NCBI GenBank assembly: GCA_963809825.1
Contig: CAWELJ010000005.1
Location: forward strand, 186,001-250,000
DNA from: Bog-473 sp963809825
Lineage (GTDB): Bacteria; Actinomycetota; Acidimicrobiia; Acidimicrobiales; RAAP-2
DNA length: 64,000 nt
Reading direction: 5' to 3'
The translations under genes and the position numbers were made by a program. The notes under the pieces are model-generated. The model had not been told where the DNA came from, searched no databases, and worked only from the letters and a program-made list of their open reading frames with translations. Positions 49,425 to 58,179 of this stretch are shown here, piece by piece. The first letter of the stretch is position 1, and each line of letters begins with the position of its first letter.

Positions 49425-50768
49425 ATGAGCACAGACGTCATCGGATCCCGTTACCAACTCGAAGGGGTGGTCACGCGCACCGTGGAGGTGACGACGTGGC
49501 GGGCCCACGACCGGTGGCTCCACCGGCCGGTGCTGGTCGTGACGCCCGAGCCGGCGAGCCGTGAGAAGTTCGAGGACGTCGCAGCGACCCTGCGCGAGCC
49601 TCCGTCGCCGCACCTCCTGGGGATCTATGACGCCGCCCCCGCCCCGGCGGAGTTCGTCGCCTTCCCCGTCCCGCCGGTGACCCTGGCGGAGGAACGTATT
49701 CCACGGGACGAAGACGACGTCCTCGCGGCAGGCCGCTCACTGGGCGACGCCGTGGCGGCGCTGCACGACCGCGGCATCGTGCACGGCAACATCCACCCGG
49801 GCAGCGTCGTACCCCGCGAGGGCGGTGACGTCGTGCTCTCGCCCTGGCCGCTGGCGCCGCCACCGGGCGACTGGGACGGCCCCGGAGGCTTCGGCAGCGA
49901 CCCCGACGAGCAGCGCGCCGCCACCGTGGCGGGTGATCTGCGCGCCCTCGGCGCGCTGCTCCTCGGAGCGCTGGCCGGGCCACCGCTGCTCTCGAGCGAG
50001 CAGATGGGGAATCTCCAGCGTGAGCTCCGGGAGCGTGCACCAGGCGCGGTGCGCGTCGTCGACCGGGCACTGACGCCGGCCCGTCGGGGCGGATACTGGA
50101 CGGCCGGCGAGCTCCGCGACGACAGCGCCCTGACGCTGGCCGGCACGCCGCCCGGCGCGACCGCCGACCCGCACCGACCGCCGGCACCCGGGCCTGGGCC
50201 CGTCGAGGCGGAGGATCCGCCCGAAGGCCGCCGTGTCGCCGTCGCCGTCGCCCTGGCCGGCGCCCTGCTCGCGGGGGCCACCGCCACCGGCGCGCTGTCG
50301 GGCCAGCCACCCCACGCGCCGCGGACCACGACCCACGCGTGCAGCGCACCGGGGAGTGAGCGCGGTCGCTGCGCCGGGCCCAGGGCAAGCCCCGTGGCGA
50401 CGGCGCCCCTCGTCGCATCCCCGGCGCATGCGCCGGCAGCCGGCCCGGGGGGCGCCCAGGCCACCGTGTCGGACCTCCGTGCCACGCAATCGAGTGGGCC
50501 GGGGCCGACCCCAGCCTCCGGCGCGCTGGCTGACGTACGGACGGCCGCGCCGACGGCCGCGCCGACCACCACCACGCGGCCGCCCGTGAGCACGACCACC
50601 TCCACGACGCAACCCGCCGTGACGACCACGTCGACGAGCTCGACCACCACCACCGTGCCGTCGACCACGACCACGTCGACGCCGCCGTCGACCACGACCT
50701 CGACGGGTCGACCCTCCCGTGGGAGCGCCGGTCCCGGCGATCCCGGCACCAACCAAGCGGGGACCTGA
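49425..50768 (+). CDS. Membrane pseudokinase with Thr-rich outer tail
   Basis: A 447-residue protein shaped like an actinobacterial Ser/Thr receptor kinase but probably inactive. The catalytic-loop HRDxKPxN is HGNIHPGS (near 120), so the catalytic Asp is Asn. The DFG segment is replaced by LSPWPLAP. No Gly-rich loop or VAxK lysine is present at the N-terminus (VLVVTPEPASREKFEDVAAT). A single membrane helix (~271-291) leads to an outer Pro/Ser/Thr tail with long Thr runs. It may act as an allosteric or scaffold protein for the glycosyltransferase encoded 3 bp downstream. ATG 49425 has AGGGGA eleven bases upstream. Confidence 0.8.
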   Translation: MSTDVIGSRYQLEGVVTRTVEVTTWRAHDRWLHRPVLVVTPEPASREKFEDVAATLREPPSPHLLGIYDAAPAPAEFVAFPVPPVTLAEERIPRDEDDVLAAGRSLGDAVAALHDRGIVHGNIHPGSVVPREGGDVVLSPWPLAPPPGDWDGPGGFGSDPDEQRAATVAGDLRALGALLLGALAGPPLLSSEQMGNLQRELRERAPGAVRVVDRALTPARRGGYWTAGELRDDSALTLAGTPPGATADPHRPPAPGPGPVEAEDPPEGRRVAVAVALAGALLAGATATGALSGQPPHAPRTTTHACSAPGSERGRCAGPRASPVATAPLVASPAHAPAAGPGGAQATVSDLRATQSSGPGPTPASGALADVRTAAPTAAPTTTTRPPVSTTTSTTQPAVTTTSTSSTTTTVPSTTTTSTPPSTTTSTGRPSRGSAGPGDPGTNQAGT

Positions 50769-50771
50769 GCG

Positions 50772-52094
50772 ATGGTGGCCGCCGTCGCACTGCTGGTCAT
50801 CTCGCTCAGCCTCTTCGCGATCGCCATGGCGACGCTGTGGTGGATGCTCCACGCCTGGCGCTCGCCCGAGGTCTTCCGTTCCCTTGGCTTCGGGCCGGTG
50901 GGGGCGGAGAACGTGGAGGCGCCGCTGGAGTTCTCGCTCATCGTCCCGGCGCGCCATGAGCAGGCGGTGCTCGGGGTCACGCTCGACCGGTTGGCCGAGC
51001 TCGACTACCCGTCCTTCGAGGTGCTCGCCGTCGTGGGCCACGACGACCCTGGCACCATGGAGGTGGCGGACTCGGCTGCGGCACGCCACCCGCACCGCAT
51101 CCGCGTCATCACCGACCACTCCTGGCCCAAGAACAAGCCATCCGCACTCAACACGGCACTGATGGAGTGCCGCGGCGACGTCGTCGGAGTCTTCGACGCG
51201 GAGGACGAGGTGCATCCCCGGCTGCTGCGGCAGGTCGCGGGCGCGTTCGACCGTAGCGGCGCGCACGTGGTGCAGGGCGGCGTGCAGCTCGTCAACTTCC
51301 AGTCGAACTGGTACGCCCTGCGCAATTGCCTCGAGTACTTCTTCTGGTTCCGCTCACGCCTCCACTTGCACGCCGAGCGCCGCTTCATCCCGCTCGGCGG
51401 CAACACGGTCTTCATCCGGACCGACCTCCTGGTGGCGGTCGGTGGCTGGGACGAGAGGTGCCTGGCCGAGGACTGCGAACTCGGCGTCCGACTCTCGAGT
51501 GTCGGCGCCAGGGTCGACGTCGCCTACGACCCGCTGCTGGTGACCCGGGAGGAGACTCCGGGCACCTTGCGCGGGCTGCTGAAGCAGCGGACGCGGTGGA
51601 ACCAGGGGTTCCTGCAGGTGCTGCGCAAGGGCGAGTGGCGCCGGCTGCCCACCAGGAGCCAGCGCGCGCTCGCCCGCTACACGCTGGCGATGCCCTTCCT
51701 CCAGGCGTTCACGGGTCTCGTCATCCCTCTGTCCATCTACTCGATGATCGCGTTGAAGATCCCGGTTGCACTGGCGCTGCTCTCCTTCCTTCCCGTGATC
51801 CCGACGCTGGCCGCGCTGGCATTCGAGCTGGTGGGCCTGCGCGAATTCGGGAGGGTCTTCTACGCCCAGCCGCGCCCGTACGACTACGTCCGGCTCATCC
51901 TCGGCCTGTTCCCCTATCAGCTGCTGTTGGCGGCCGCCGCCGTCCGGGCCGTCGTCCGGGAGGCGCTCGGGATGCGCGGCTGGGAGAAGACCGCCCACAC
52001 CGGTGCCCACCGGGGGCAGGCGGCGCTCCCGGTCGCGCCACGCGAGCCTGAGCTCGAGCCGGTGCTCGTCGCGGTCGCTCCCGAGCCGCGATGA
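50772..52094 (+). CDS. Processive membrane glycosyltransferase family 2 (cellulose-synthase-like)
   Basis: A 440-residue membrane GT2. An N-terminal helix precedes the catalytic domain, which has all processive-synthase signatures: Asp in VVGHDDPG, the DxD-type FDAEDEVHP, CLAEDCELGVRLSS (TED position) and KQRTRWNQGFLQVLR (QxxRW). Three to four C-terminal helices follow (LIPLSIYSMIALKIPVALAL). Such enzymes polymerise beta-linked sugars such as cellulose, hyaluronan or poly-GlcNAc and pass them across the membrane. A GH8 enzyme in the same cluster favours a cellulose- or beta-glucan-like product. It overlaps the next gene by 4 bp. Confidence 0.92.
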   Translation: MVAAVALLVISLSLFAIAMATLWWMLHAWRSPEVFRSLGFGPVGAENVEAPLEFSLIVPARHEQAVLGVTLDRLAELDYPSFEVLAVVGHDDPGTMEVADSAAARHPHRIRVITDHSWPKNKPSALNTALMECRGDVVGVFDAEDEVHPRLLRQVAGAFDRSGAHVVQGGVQLVNFQSNWYALRNCLEYFFWFRSRLHLHAERRFIPLGGNTVFIRTDLLVAVGGWDERCLAEDCELGVRLSSVGARVDVAYDPLLVTREETPGTLRGLLKQRTRWNQGFLQVLRKGEWRRLPTRSQRALARYTLAMPFLQAFTGLVIPLSIYSMIALKIPVALALLSFLPVIPTLAALAFELVGLREFGRVFYAQPRPYDYVRLILGLFPYQLLLAAAAVRAVVREALGMRGWEKTAHTGAHRGQAALPVAPREPELEPVLVAVAPEPR

Positions 52095-53818
52095 CGACAG
52101 CGCGCGCCATCACCACCCTGGACCGGCCGGTCGGACTTCCCGCCCCCGCCGCCGCACCGGCCGCGCCCTGTGCCTCCGATCTCGTCAACGGGGCGGCGCG
52201 TTGGCCCGAGCGACCACCGGCGACCCGGCGGGCGCTGGCGAACGGACGGGCCTGGGTGCGCCGGCACAAGGTCAGCCTGCTCCTCCTGGGTGCCCTCTTG
52301 GCCGTGGTCGGCATCGTCCACGGTGTGAACCTGACCCACATGCCGCTTCCCGTCGACGACGAGGGCACGTACATGGCGCAGGCGTGGTCGGTGCAGGTAC
52401 ATCATGCGCTGACGCCCTACACCTACTGGTACGACCACCCGCCGCTCGGGTGGGTCCAGCTGGCGGGCTGGACGTGGGTGACGCACGGGTTCGCCGGGTC
52501 CACCCTCGCCATCGACGCCGGCCGCCGGATCATGCTCGTGTACGCGTTGGTGGACGCGGCGTTGCTGTACTTGATCGCGCGCCGGCTCCGTCTTTCCCGT
52601 CTCTGGTCCTCGGTCGCGGTGCTGGCGTTCGCTCTCAGCCCCCTCGCCGTCGAGTACCAGCGCATGGTGTATCTCGACAACCTCGCCCTGCCCTGGCTGC
52701 TGGGCGCCTTCGCACTCGCCCTGACGCCGCGACGGAGGCTGTGGACGTTCGGGGCCAGCGGTGCCTGCTTTGCCATCGCGGTGCTGAGCAAGGAGACGAT
52801 GCTGCTGTTCGCGCCCGCGCTCGTGTACCAGGTGTGGCAGCGCTCCCATCGCTCGACCCGGGCCTTCTGCGTCACGGCCGCGGCCTCGGTGTGCGCGCTT
52901 CTGGTCGCCATGTACCCGTTGCTGGCGCTCCTCAAGGGCGAGCTGGTGCCCGGCCCGGGCCATGTGAGCCTCGCCAGTGCCATCGCCTTCCAGCTGGGTG
53001 GCCGGCAGGGGACCGGCAATCCGCTCGACCCCTCCAGCCAGGCCCACTCCCTCATCGCGGGCTGGCTCCACGTCGACCCGTGGCTGTTGGTGGCCGGCGC
53101 GCTCTGCATTCCGGTCGGTCTCGTGGTGCGCCGGTTCCGGCCCGTGGCGCTGGCGCAGGGGATCGCGCTGCTCGACGTCCTCCACGGCGGGTACCTCCCG
53201 GTGCCGTACGTCATCAGCCTGCTGCCGTTCGGTGCGCTGCTCGTCGCTGCGGCAGGCTCCACGCTGCAGAGCCACTCGGGATGGCCCGCCGACCACCGGC
53301 CTCGCGCCGCCGCGACGGCAGGCCTGACGCTGGGCGCGGCGGGTGCGCTGCTGGTGTTCCTCGTGCCCGCGTGGGCCGCCGGACTGCGGCCGCTGATGAG
53401 ACAGGATCAGGTGGGGCCGACGGCACAGGCGGAGGCCTGGGTGGAACACCATGTGCCCCGCAGCGATCGCCTTCTCACGGATGACACCGTCTGGGTCGAT
53501 CTCGTCGATCATGGCTTCGACCAGCCCCTCGGTGTGGTCTGGTTCTACAAGCTCGGGTACGTCAACAACCTGGACCCCTCGGTCAGGCGCACGCTGGCGG
53601 GTGGGTGGCACGCCTTCCGCTACGTGGTCGTGACCCCGTCGGTGCGCGCCGCCCTGGCGGGGTCCGGTCAGACCGCCCTCCCGCAGGTGGCGCAGGCGGT
53701 GGACCACTCGGTGCCCGCCGCCAGGTTCGGGCGCGGGGTCGATGAGATCGTCGTCCGCCGCATTCTCCCCGGGGCAGCGGCGGCGCTCCGACAACCGCCG
53801 AACAGAGCAAGGAAGTGA
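52091..53818 (+). CDS. GT-C/GT39-type membrane glycosyltransferase
   Basis: A 575-residue multi-pass protein of the dolichyl-phosphate-mannose/ArnT-like superfamily. After a soluble 65-residue N-terminus and TM1, the first outer loop has the acidic catalytic motif LPVDDEGTYMAQAW, and soon YDHPPLGWVQLAGW, as in GT39/GT83. About ten helices follow, then an outer C-terminal domain (VEHHVPRSDRLLTDDTVWVD). It would transfer a sugar from a polyprenyl-phosphate donor outside the membrane, perhaps to decorate the GT2 product or a surface protein. It is translationally coupled to the GT2 gene (ATGA). Confidence 0.88.
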   Translation: MTTARAITTLDRPVGLPAPAAAPAAPCASDLVNGAARWPERPPATRRALANGRAWVRRHKVSLLLLGALLAVVGIVHGVNLTHMPLPVDDEGTYMAQAWSVQVHHALTPYTYWYDHPPLGWVQLAGWTWVTHGFAGSTLAIDAGRRIMLVYALVDAALLYLIARRLRLSRLWSSVAVLAFALSPLAVEYQRMVYLDNLALPWLLGAFALALTPRRRLWTFGASGACFAIAVLSKETMLLFAPALVYQVWQRSHRSTRAFCVTAAASVCALLVAMYPLLALLKGELVPGPGHVSLASAIAFQLGGRQGTGNPLDPSSQAHSLIAGWLHVDPWLLVAGALCIPVGLVVRRFRPVALAQGIALLDVLHGGYLPVPYVISLLPFGALLVAAAGSTLQSHSGWPADHRPRAAATAGLTLGAAGALLVFLVPAWAAGLRPLMRQDQVGPTAQAEAWVEHHVPRSDRLLTDDTVWVDLVDHGFDQPLGVVWFYKLGYVNNLDPSVRRTLAGGWHAFRYVVVTPSVRAALAGSGQTALPQVAQAVDHSVPAARFGRGVDEIVVRRILPGAAAALRQPPNRARK

Positions 53819-53821
53819 GAC

Positions 53822-54634
53822 ATGGAAGCTAACGAGGAATCCGCCCCACCGCGCTTCGCCACGGTCGTACGGGGCTATGACCGCATGCAGGTCGACGATT
53901 ACGTCGAACACCTGAACCAGTGGGTCGCACAGGCCGACCTCCGGGCACAACAGTACGAGGCCGCCGCGGCGCGGGCCGCCGCGGAAGCCGAGGAACTCCG
54001 CCGCCGCCTCGCCTCGGCCGATGCCGGGGCGCTGACAGCCACGCCGGAATCGATGAAGGCCCTGGGCGACCGGGTGGGCAGCATCATGCAGTCCTCGTTC
54101 CAGGCGGCCAAGGAGCTCCACGGCCAGGCCGAGGACACGGCACGGGCCAGGGTGGCCGCCGCGGAGGAGGCGGCGACCCGGATCGTCCGGGACGCGACGG
54201 CGCATGCCGACGAGCTGTCCCGGGCGGCTGAGGACCTCTTCGGGCAGGCGCGCGAGGCCCTCGCGGGCGCCGATGATGCCGTGGCCCAGCAGGTGGACGC
54301 AGCGAAGGCCCGCGGGGCGGCCGAGCGGGAGGAAATGCTCGAGCGGGCCCGTCAGGAGATGCGTGAGCTGGCTCGCCAGGCCGCCGCCGAGGAGCGCGCC
54401 CGCCGCGAGCAGATCGACGCGCTGGACGAACACCGCCGACGCGTCATGGAGGACATCGGGCTCCTGCACGAGCGGCTGGGCAGCATCGGAGACGGCCTGT
54501 CCGCCCCAGATCCCGCCGCGGCTGCGCCGCAGGCGGCTCCCGCGCACGCCCCCGAGCCGGCCCCGGACGACACGGCCGTGGTGGTGGTGGCCCGGCCGAA
54601 CGGACGGAGGAAGGTGGCGTCGTCGGCCGGCTGA
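53822..54634 (+). CDS. DivIVA-like coiled-coil protein
   Basis: A 270-residue soluble protein. The N-terminus has VVRGYDRMQVDDYVEHLNQW, the lipid-binding motif of DivIVA/Wag31-type proteins. A long Ala/Glu/Arg-rich coiled coil runs from ~35 to ~220, with a short break at ~68-80. The C-terminal ~45 residues are Ala/Pro-rich and disordered. DivIVA proteins mark curved membrane at poles and septa and recruit wall-synthesis enzymes. Its place 3 bp after the glycosyltransferase gene suggests a dedicated role in positioning that machinery. The main cell-division DivIVA would normally sit beside ftsZ/sepF, so this is probably a paralogue. Confidence 0.87.
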   Translation: MEANEESAPPRFATVVRGYDRMQVDDYVEHLNQWVAQADLRAQQYEAAAARAAAEAEELRRRLASADAGALTATPESMKALGDRVGSIMQSSFQAAKELHGQAEDTARARVAAAEEAATRIVRDATAHADELSRAAEDLFGQAREALAGADDAVAQQVDAAKARGAAEREEMLERARQEMRELARQAAAEERARREQIDALDEHRRRVMEDIGLLHERLGSIGDGLSAPDPAAAAPQAAPAHAPEPAPDDTAVVVVARPNGRRKVASSAG

Positions 54635-54669
54635 CGCTGGCGCGGGTCCGGTCTGCGGCGCCCATCGTC

Positions 54670-55815
54670 GTGGCAACCATGGCGTCGACCGCCGCCGCCA
54701 CGGCACTCGTGGCCACCGCGGTGGGGAGCGCGGTCGATCGGGACACCCGTCCGGATCGCCCGGTGGCGCGCGCCGTCGACGCGGCGCGAGACGGAGGGGC
54801 GCCGCTGCCGGGCGCCGCGGCGGACGCGGCGTTCGCTGCCGCGCAGTACTTCCTGGCGCACTACGAGTTGCCCAGCGGACGCGTCGTCCGACGGGACCAG
54901 GGAGGTGACACCGTGAGCGAGGGGGAGGCCTACGCGATGCTGCTCAGCGTCGCCGCTGGGAACCGGCCGCGCTTCGATTCGGCCTGGGCCTGGACCCGGT
55001 CGCACCTCTTGCAGCCTTCGGGCCTGCTCGCCTGGCATTGGGCGGACGGGCGCATCATCGGGAGCGAGCCTGCGGCCGATGCCGACGTCGACGCGGCCTA
55101 CGCGCTCGAGCTGGCGGCGCGCCGGTTCGGCGAGCGCGCCGACCTGCTGCCCGCCCACACCATGGCGACGGCCATCCTCCGTGACGAGACCGTCGCAGCA
55201 CCCACGGGACGTGTCCTCGTTGCGGGGCCCTGGGCCGTGGGCCCCCCGACGTATGCCAATCCGAGTTACGCCGCGCCGGCCGAGCTGGCGTCGCTCGGCG
55301 ACCTCACGGACCCGCAGGGATTCGCCGCCCTGGCCCGGGGGACCCGCACACTGGTGGCGGGCGTCCTCGCGGTCGACACCCTCCCTCCCGACTGGGTGCA
55401 GGTGTCGACGGGGCCGCCGCTGGCGGTCAGCCCACCCGGTCTCGGTCCCGTCGACCGCTACGGCTTCGACGCTGCCCGTCTGCCGGTGCGGTGGGCGGCC
55501 TCGTGCGACGACGGGGACCGGCGCACGGTGGCCACGCTGTGGCCACCCCTCGAACGCGCCGCCCGGCGGAACGGGGCGACCGTCGACCTCGCCGTCGTCG
55601 GCCACGGGAGCGCAGGTGCGGTGCGTTCTCCCGTGGGCCTCGTGGCCACCGCCGCGGCCGGATGGGCCGATGGCCACACGGGTGCCGCACTCCGGTTGCT
55701 CGAACGGGCGGAGGCGGCGAACCGGGCCCGCCCGACGTATTACGCCAGCGCCTGGGTCGCGTTGGGCCGGGTGCTGCTCGAGACGGCGCGGCTCGGGACC
55801 TGCAGGGAGCGATGA
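54670..55815 (+). CDS. Glycoside hydrolase family 8 (endoglucanase-like), exported
   Basis: A 381-residue (alpha/alpha)6-barrel glycanase. The proton donor Glu is in DTVSEGEAYAMLLSVAAG, matching the GH8 SEGxxYGM motif. The second acidic site is PAADADVDAAYALELAARRF, and WAWTRSHLLQPSGLLAWHWA precedes it. An N-terminal hydrophobic segment (TAAATALVATAVGSAV) could be an export signal. GH8 enzymes (BcsZ in cellulose operons) trim beta-1,4-glucans or chitosan. Its place in the GT2/GT39/DivIVA cluster points to editing of the polymer made there. Start is GTG 54670 or ATG 54679; neither has a clear ribosome site. Confidence 0.87.
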   Translation: MATMASTAAATALVATAVGSAVDRDTRPDRPVARAVDAARDGGAPLPGAAADAAFAAAQYFLAHYELPSGRVVRRDQGGDTVSEGEAYAMLLSVAAGNRPRFDSAWAWTRSHLLQPSGLLAWHWADGRIIGSEPAADADVDAAYALELAARRFGERADLLPAHTMATAILRDETVAAPTGRVLVAGPWAVGPPTYANPSYAAPAELASLGDLTDPQGFAALARGTRTLVAGVLAVDTLPPDWVQVSTGPPLAVSPPGLGPVDRYGFDAARLPVRWAASCDDGDRRTVATLWPPLERAARRNGATVDLAVVGHGSAGAVRSPVGLVATAAAGWADGHTGAALRLLERAEAANRARPTYYASAWVALGRVLLETARLGTCRER

Positions 55816-55859
55816 GCGGCGGCCAGAGGGGGGTCGGTGTCGTCCGGGTGCGCATGTTC

Positions 55860-55877
55860 TAACGTTCGGTCCGAACG
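55860..55877 (+). promoter_or_regulatory. TAACGT -10-like box overlapping a 15-bp palindrome
   Basis: TAACGT (55860-55865) overlaps CGTTCGG-T-CCGAACG (55863-55877), a perfect 7-1-7 inverted repeat, about 36 bp before ATG 55914. A repressor bound there would block the promoter of the DUF4389 gene. No clear -35 is seen. Confidence 0.42.
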
Positions 55878-55913
55878 GGTCGCCGGCGCCGGGCGACCGC
55901 ACAAGGGGGCGAC

Positions 55914-57383
55914 ATGACCAGCGCAGCGATGGCGGCACCGACCAGACGGGCCGACATGTGGTTCGCCGGCACCGCGCCGCAGCGCCGTCTGACCGTCGCG
56001 TTCCGCGTCATCCTGGCCATCCCGCAGATCATCGTCCTGTATTTCCTCTTCATCGCCACCTTTTTCGTCCTCGTGATCGGGTGGTTCGGCGCGCTGTTCA
56101 TGGGTCGCCTTCCCGAATGGGTGCAGAGCTTCGTCAGCGGCGTAGTGCGCTGGACGACTCGGGTGTACGCGTACACGTACCTCCTCACCGATCAGTACCC
56201 CCCGTTCTCGCTCGACGACGAGGACTACCCGGCCCGGCCGATCCTCCCCGAACCGGGCCGGCTCAACCGCTGGGCCGTGCTGTTCCGCATCATCCTGGTC
56301 ATCCCGGCCTACGTCTTCGCCCAGATCGTCGAGTACGGCCTCACCATCCCGCTGCTCTTCGTGGCGTGGCTGATCGCCTTGTTCAGCGGGCGGATGCACC
56401 CGGCGCTCTACCCCGCGTACTCGGCGTTGCTGCGCTACCAGCTGCGCCTGCACTCCTACCTCTTCATGCTCACCTCGGAGTACGCCTGGGGCATGCTCGG
56501 CGACCAACCCGTCGCGCCCTCGCCGTTCGCACCGCCGCCACCCCCCTCCTTCCCGGCCCCGCAGGCGCCGTGGCCGACCGCCTCCGGCATGCCGCCCGCC
56601 ACGACCGGCTCCGGCCCGCCGGCACAGCCGTACGCCTATCCCTCGACGCCGACCGCGTCGACCCCCGGCGAGGCGCCTCCACCGGCGCACACGCCGCCCG
56701 AACAGCCCGAGCCGGACCAACCGGGTCCGTCGGAGCCCGTCGACGCGCCTGCCGCTGCCGCCCCACCGGAGTGGCCGCCACCCATGCCGCCACCACCGCC
56801 CCCGACCGGCCTCGCTGCGATGCCCCCGCCGTCCCCGTGGGAGCGCTCGGTGCCGTCGGGGCCGGCGGCGGACGAGACGCCATCGTGGGCCGCACTCGTC
56901 CTCACCGGCGCCGCGCGTGGCTGGATGATCTTCGCCATCGTGTGGGGCTCCATCGTCTTCGTGGGTCAGAACGTGGCCCAGAGCCTGGCCCGGTCCCATC
57001 CGCACACCTCGGCCCAGCAGGTCAATGCCGTCGTGAAGGACTACAACAGGTCGGACACCGCCATCGCGAGCGCCAGCAGTGCATCCTCGTCCTGCGCGAC
57101 GGTCGCCTGTCTCCGCGCCTCGCACCTCGCTGCCGCATCGAAGCTCACCCAGTTCGACAACGATCTGCGGAACATGAGCCTGCCCGCCAACGCGAGCGAA
57201 CCGGCGCAGGTGGTGGAGAGCGACACGACGCAGCTGTCGTCCATCCTCTCCCGGCTGGCCAACTCCTCGGATCTCTCGACCTACCGGGCCGCGATCCGTA
57301 GCAGCAACCTCACCACGATCTGGAGCTCCTACCACGTCGACACCCAGACCCTGGTCAATGCGTTGAATTCCGACGTCGGCTGA
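55914..57383 (+). CDS. DUF4389 membrane protein with Pro-rich linker
   Basis: A 489-residue membrane protein. Two DUF4389-type units are seen: RRLTVAFRVILAIPQIIVLY with LLTDQYPPFSLDDEDYPARP, and RWAVLFRIILVIPAYVFAQI with LMLTSEYAWGM. A Pro/Ala-rich linker of ~110 residues (~205-320) follows, then another helix (GWMIFAIVWGSIVFVGQNVA). The C-terminal domain is outside, Ser/Ala-rich and helical, with a Cys pair (SSCATVACLRA). The role of DUF4389 is unknown. AAGGGGG lies close before ATG 55914. It is the last long gene of the rightward block and has its own candidate promoter. Confidence 0.82.
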   Translation: MTSAAMAAPTRRADMWFAGTAPQRRLTVAFRVILAIPQIIVLYFLFIATFFVLVIGWFGALFMGRLPEWVQSFVSGVVRWTTRVYAYTYLLTDQYPPFSLDDEDYPARPILPEPGRLNRWAVLFRIILVIPAYVFAQIVEYGLTIPLLFVAWLIALFSGRMHPALYPAYSALLRYQLRLHSYLFMLTSEYAWGMLGDQPVAPSPFAPPPPPSFPAPQAPWPTASGMPPATTGSGPPAQPYAYPSTPTASTPGEAPPPAHTPPEQPEPDQPGPSEPVDAPAAAAPPEWPPPMPPPPPPTGLAAMPPPSPWERSVPSGPAADETPSWAALVLTGAARGWMIFAIVWGSIVFVGQNVAQSLARSHPHTSAQQVNAVVKDYNRSDTAIASASSASSSCATVACLRASHLAAASKLTQFDNDLRNMSLPANASEPAQVVESDTTQLSSILSRLANSSDLSTYRAAIRSSNLTTIWSSYHVDTQTLVNALNSDVG

Positions 57384-57422
57384 GCGGCATCGAAAGGCTG
57401 CATCGTCCGGGAGTGTGAGGCG

Positions 57423-58172
57423 GTGACGTTCGAGGAGCTCGTGGCCGAGGGCGCCGCCGCTCCGGTCGATGGGTGGGACTTCTCCTGGTTCGAGGGCCGG
57501 GCGACGGAGGAGCGGCCACCCTGGGGCTACGCCACGCTGATGGCCGGCCGCATGGCGCTCGCCACGGCCGCCCTCGACATCGAGACGGGCGGTGGCGAGG
57601 TCCTGGCCGCCGCCACACTGCGGCCGCCCCTGCTGGTCGCCACCGAGTCGTGGCCCCCGAACGTGGCCCTGGCGCGCGACCGGCTGTGTCCTCGGGGTGC
57701 GCACGTGGTGGCGGTGGCGGACGCGCCGACGCTGCCGTTCGCCGACACCTCGTTCGACCTGGTCGTCAGTCGCCACCCCGTCGTCGTGCTGTGGGAGGAA
57801 ATCGCACGCGTCCTGCGCCCGGGCGGCACCTACCTGTCACAGCAGATCGGGCCCGGGACCAACCGGGAGCTCACCGACTTCATGATGGGCCCCCAACCGG
57901 TCAACGCCGTCCGGAGCCCCGAACGTGCCCGCGCCGCGGCGGAGGCGGTCGGCCTCGAGGTGGTCGACCTGCGGGCGTGCGCGTTGCGGGTCGAATTCTT
58001 CGACGTCGCCGCCATCGTCTGCTTCCTGCGCAAGGTGCGCTGGACGGTGCCGGGCTTCACGCCCGAGTCCTACGTCGACCGGCTACGTGCCATGCACCAG
58101 CGCATCGAGGAGGGCGGCCCGTTCGTCTCGACCGCGCAGCGGCTTCTGGTCGAGCTGCGCCGTCCCGCCTGA
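57423..58172 (+). CDS. SAM-dependent methyltransferase
   Basis: A 249-residue class I methyltransferase-like protein. The motif I loop is replaced by ETGGGEVLAAATLRPPLLVA, still GxGxG-like. LPFADTSFDLVVSRHPVVVL matches motifs III-IV, with EIARVLRPGGTYLSQQIGPG next. WGYATLMAGRMAL near the N-terminus is typical of this uncharacterised group. Substrate unknown. GTG 57423 starts it; a GGGAG lies upstream. It ends 7 bp before the convergent TldE gene. Confidence 0.82.
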   Translation: MTFEELVAEGAAAPVDGWDFSWFEGRATEERPPWGYATLMAGRMALATAALDIETGGGEVLAAATLRPPLLVATESWPPNVALARDRLCPRGAHVVAVADAPTLPFADTSFDLVVSRHPVVVLWEEIARVLRPGGTYLSQQIGPGTNRELTDFMMGPQPVNAVRSPERARAAAEAVGLEVVDLRACALRVEFFDVAAIVCFLRKVRWTVPGFTPESYVDRLRAMHQRIEEGGPFVSTAQRLLVELRRPA

Positions 58173-58179
58173 GCGAAGA

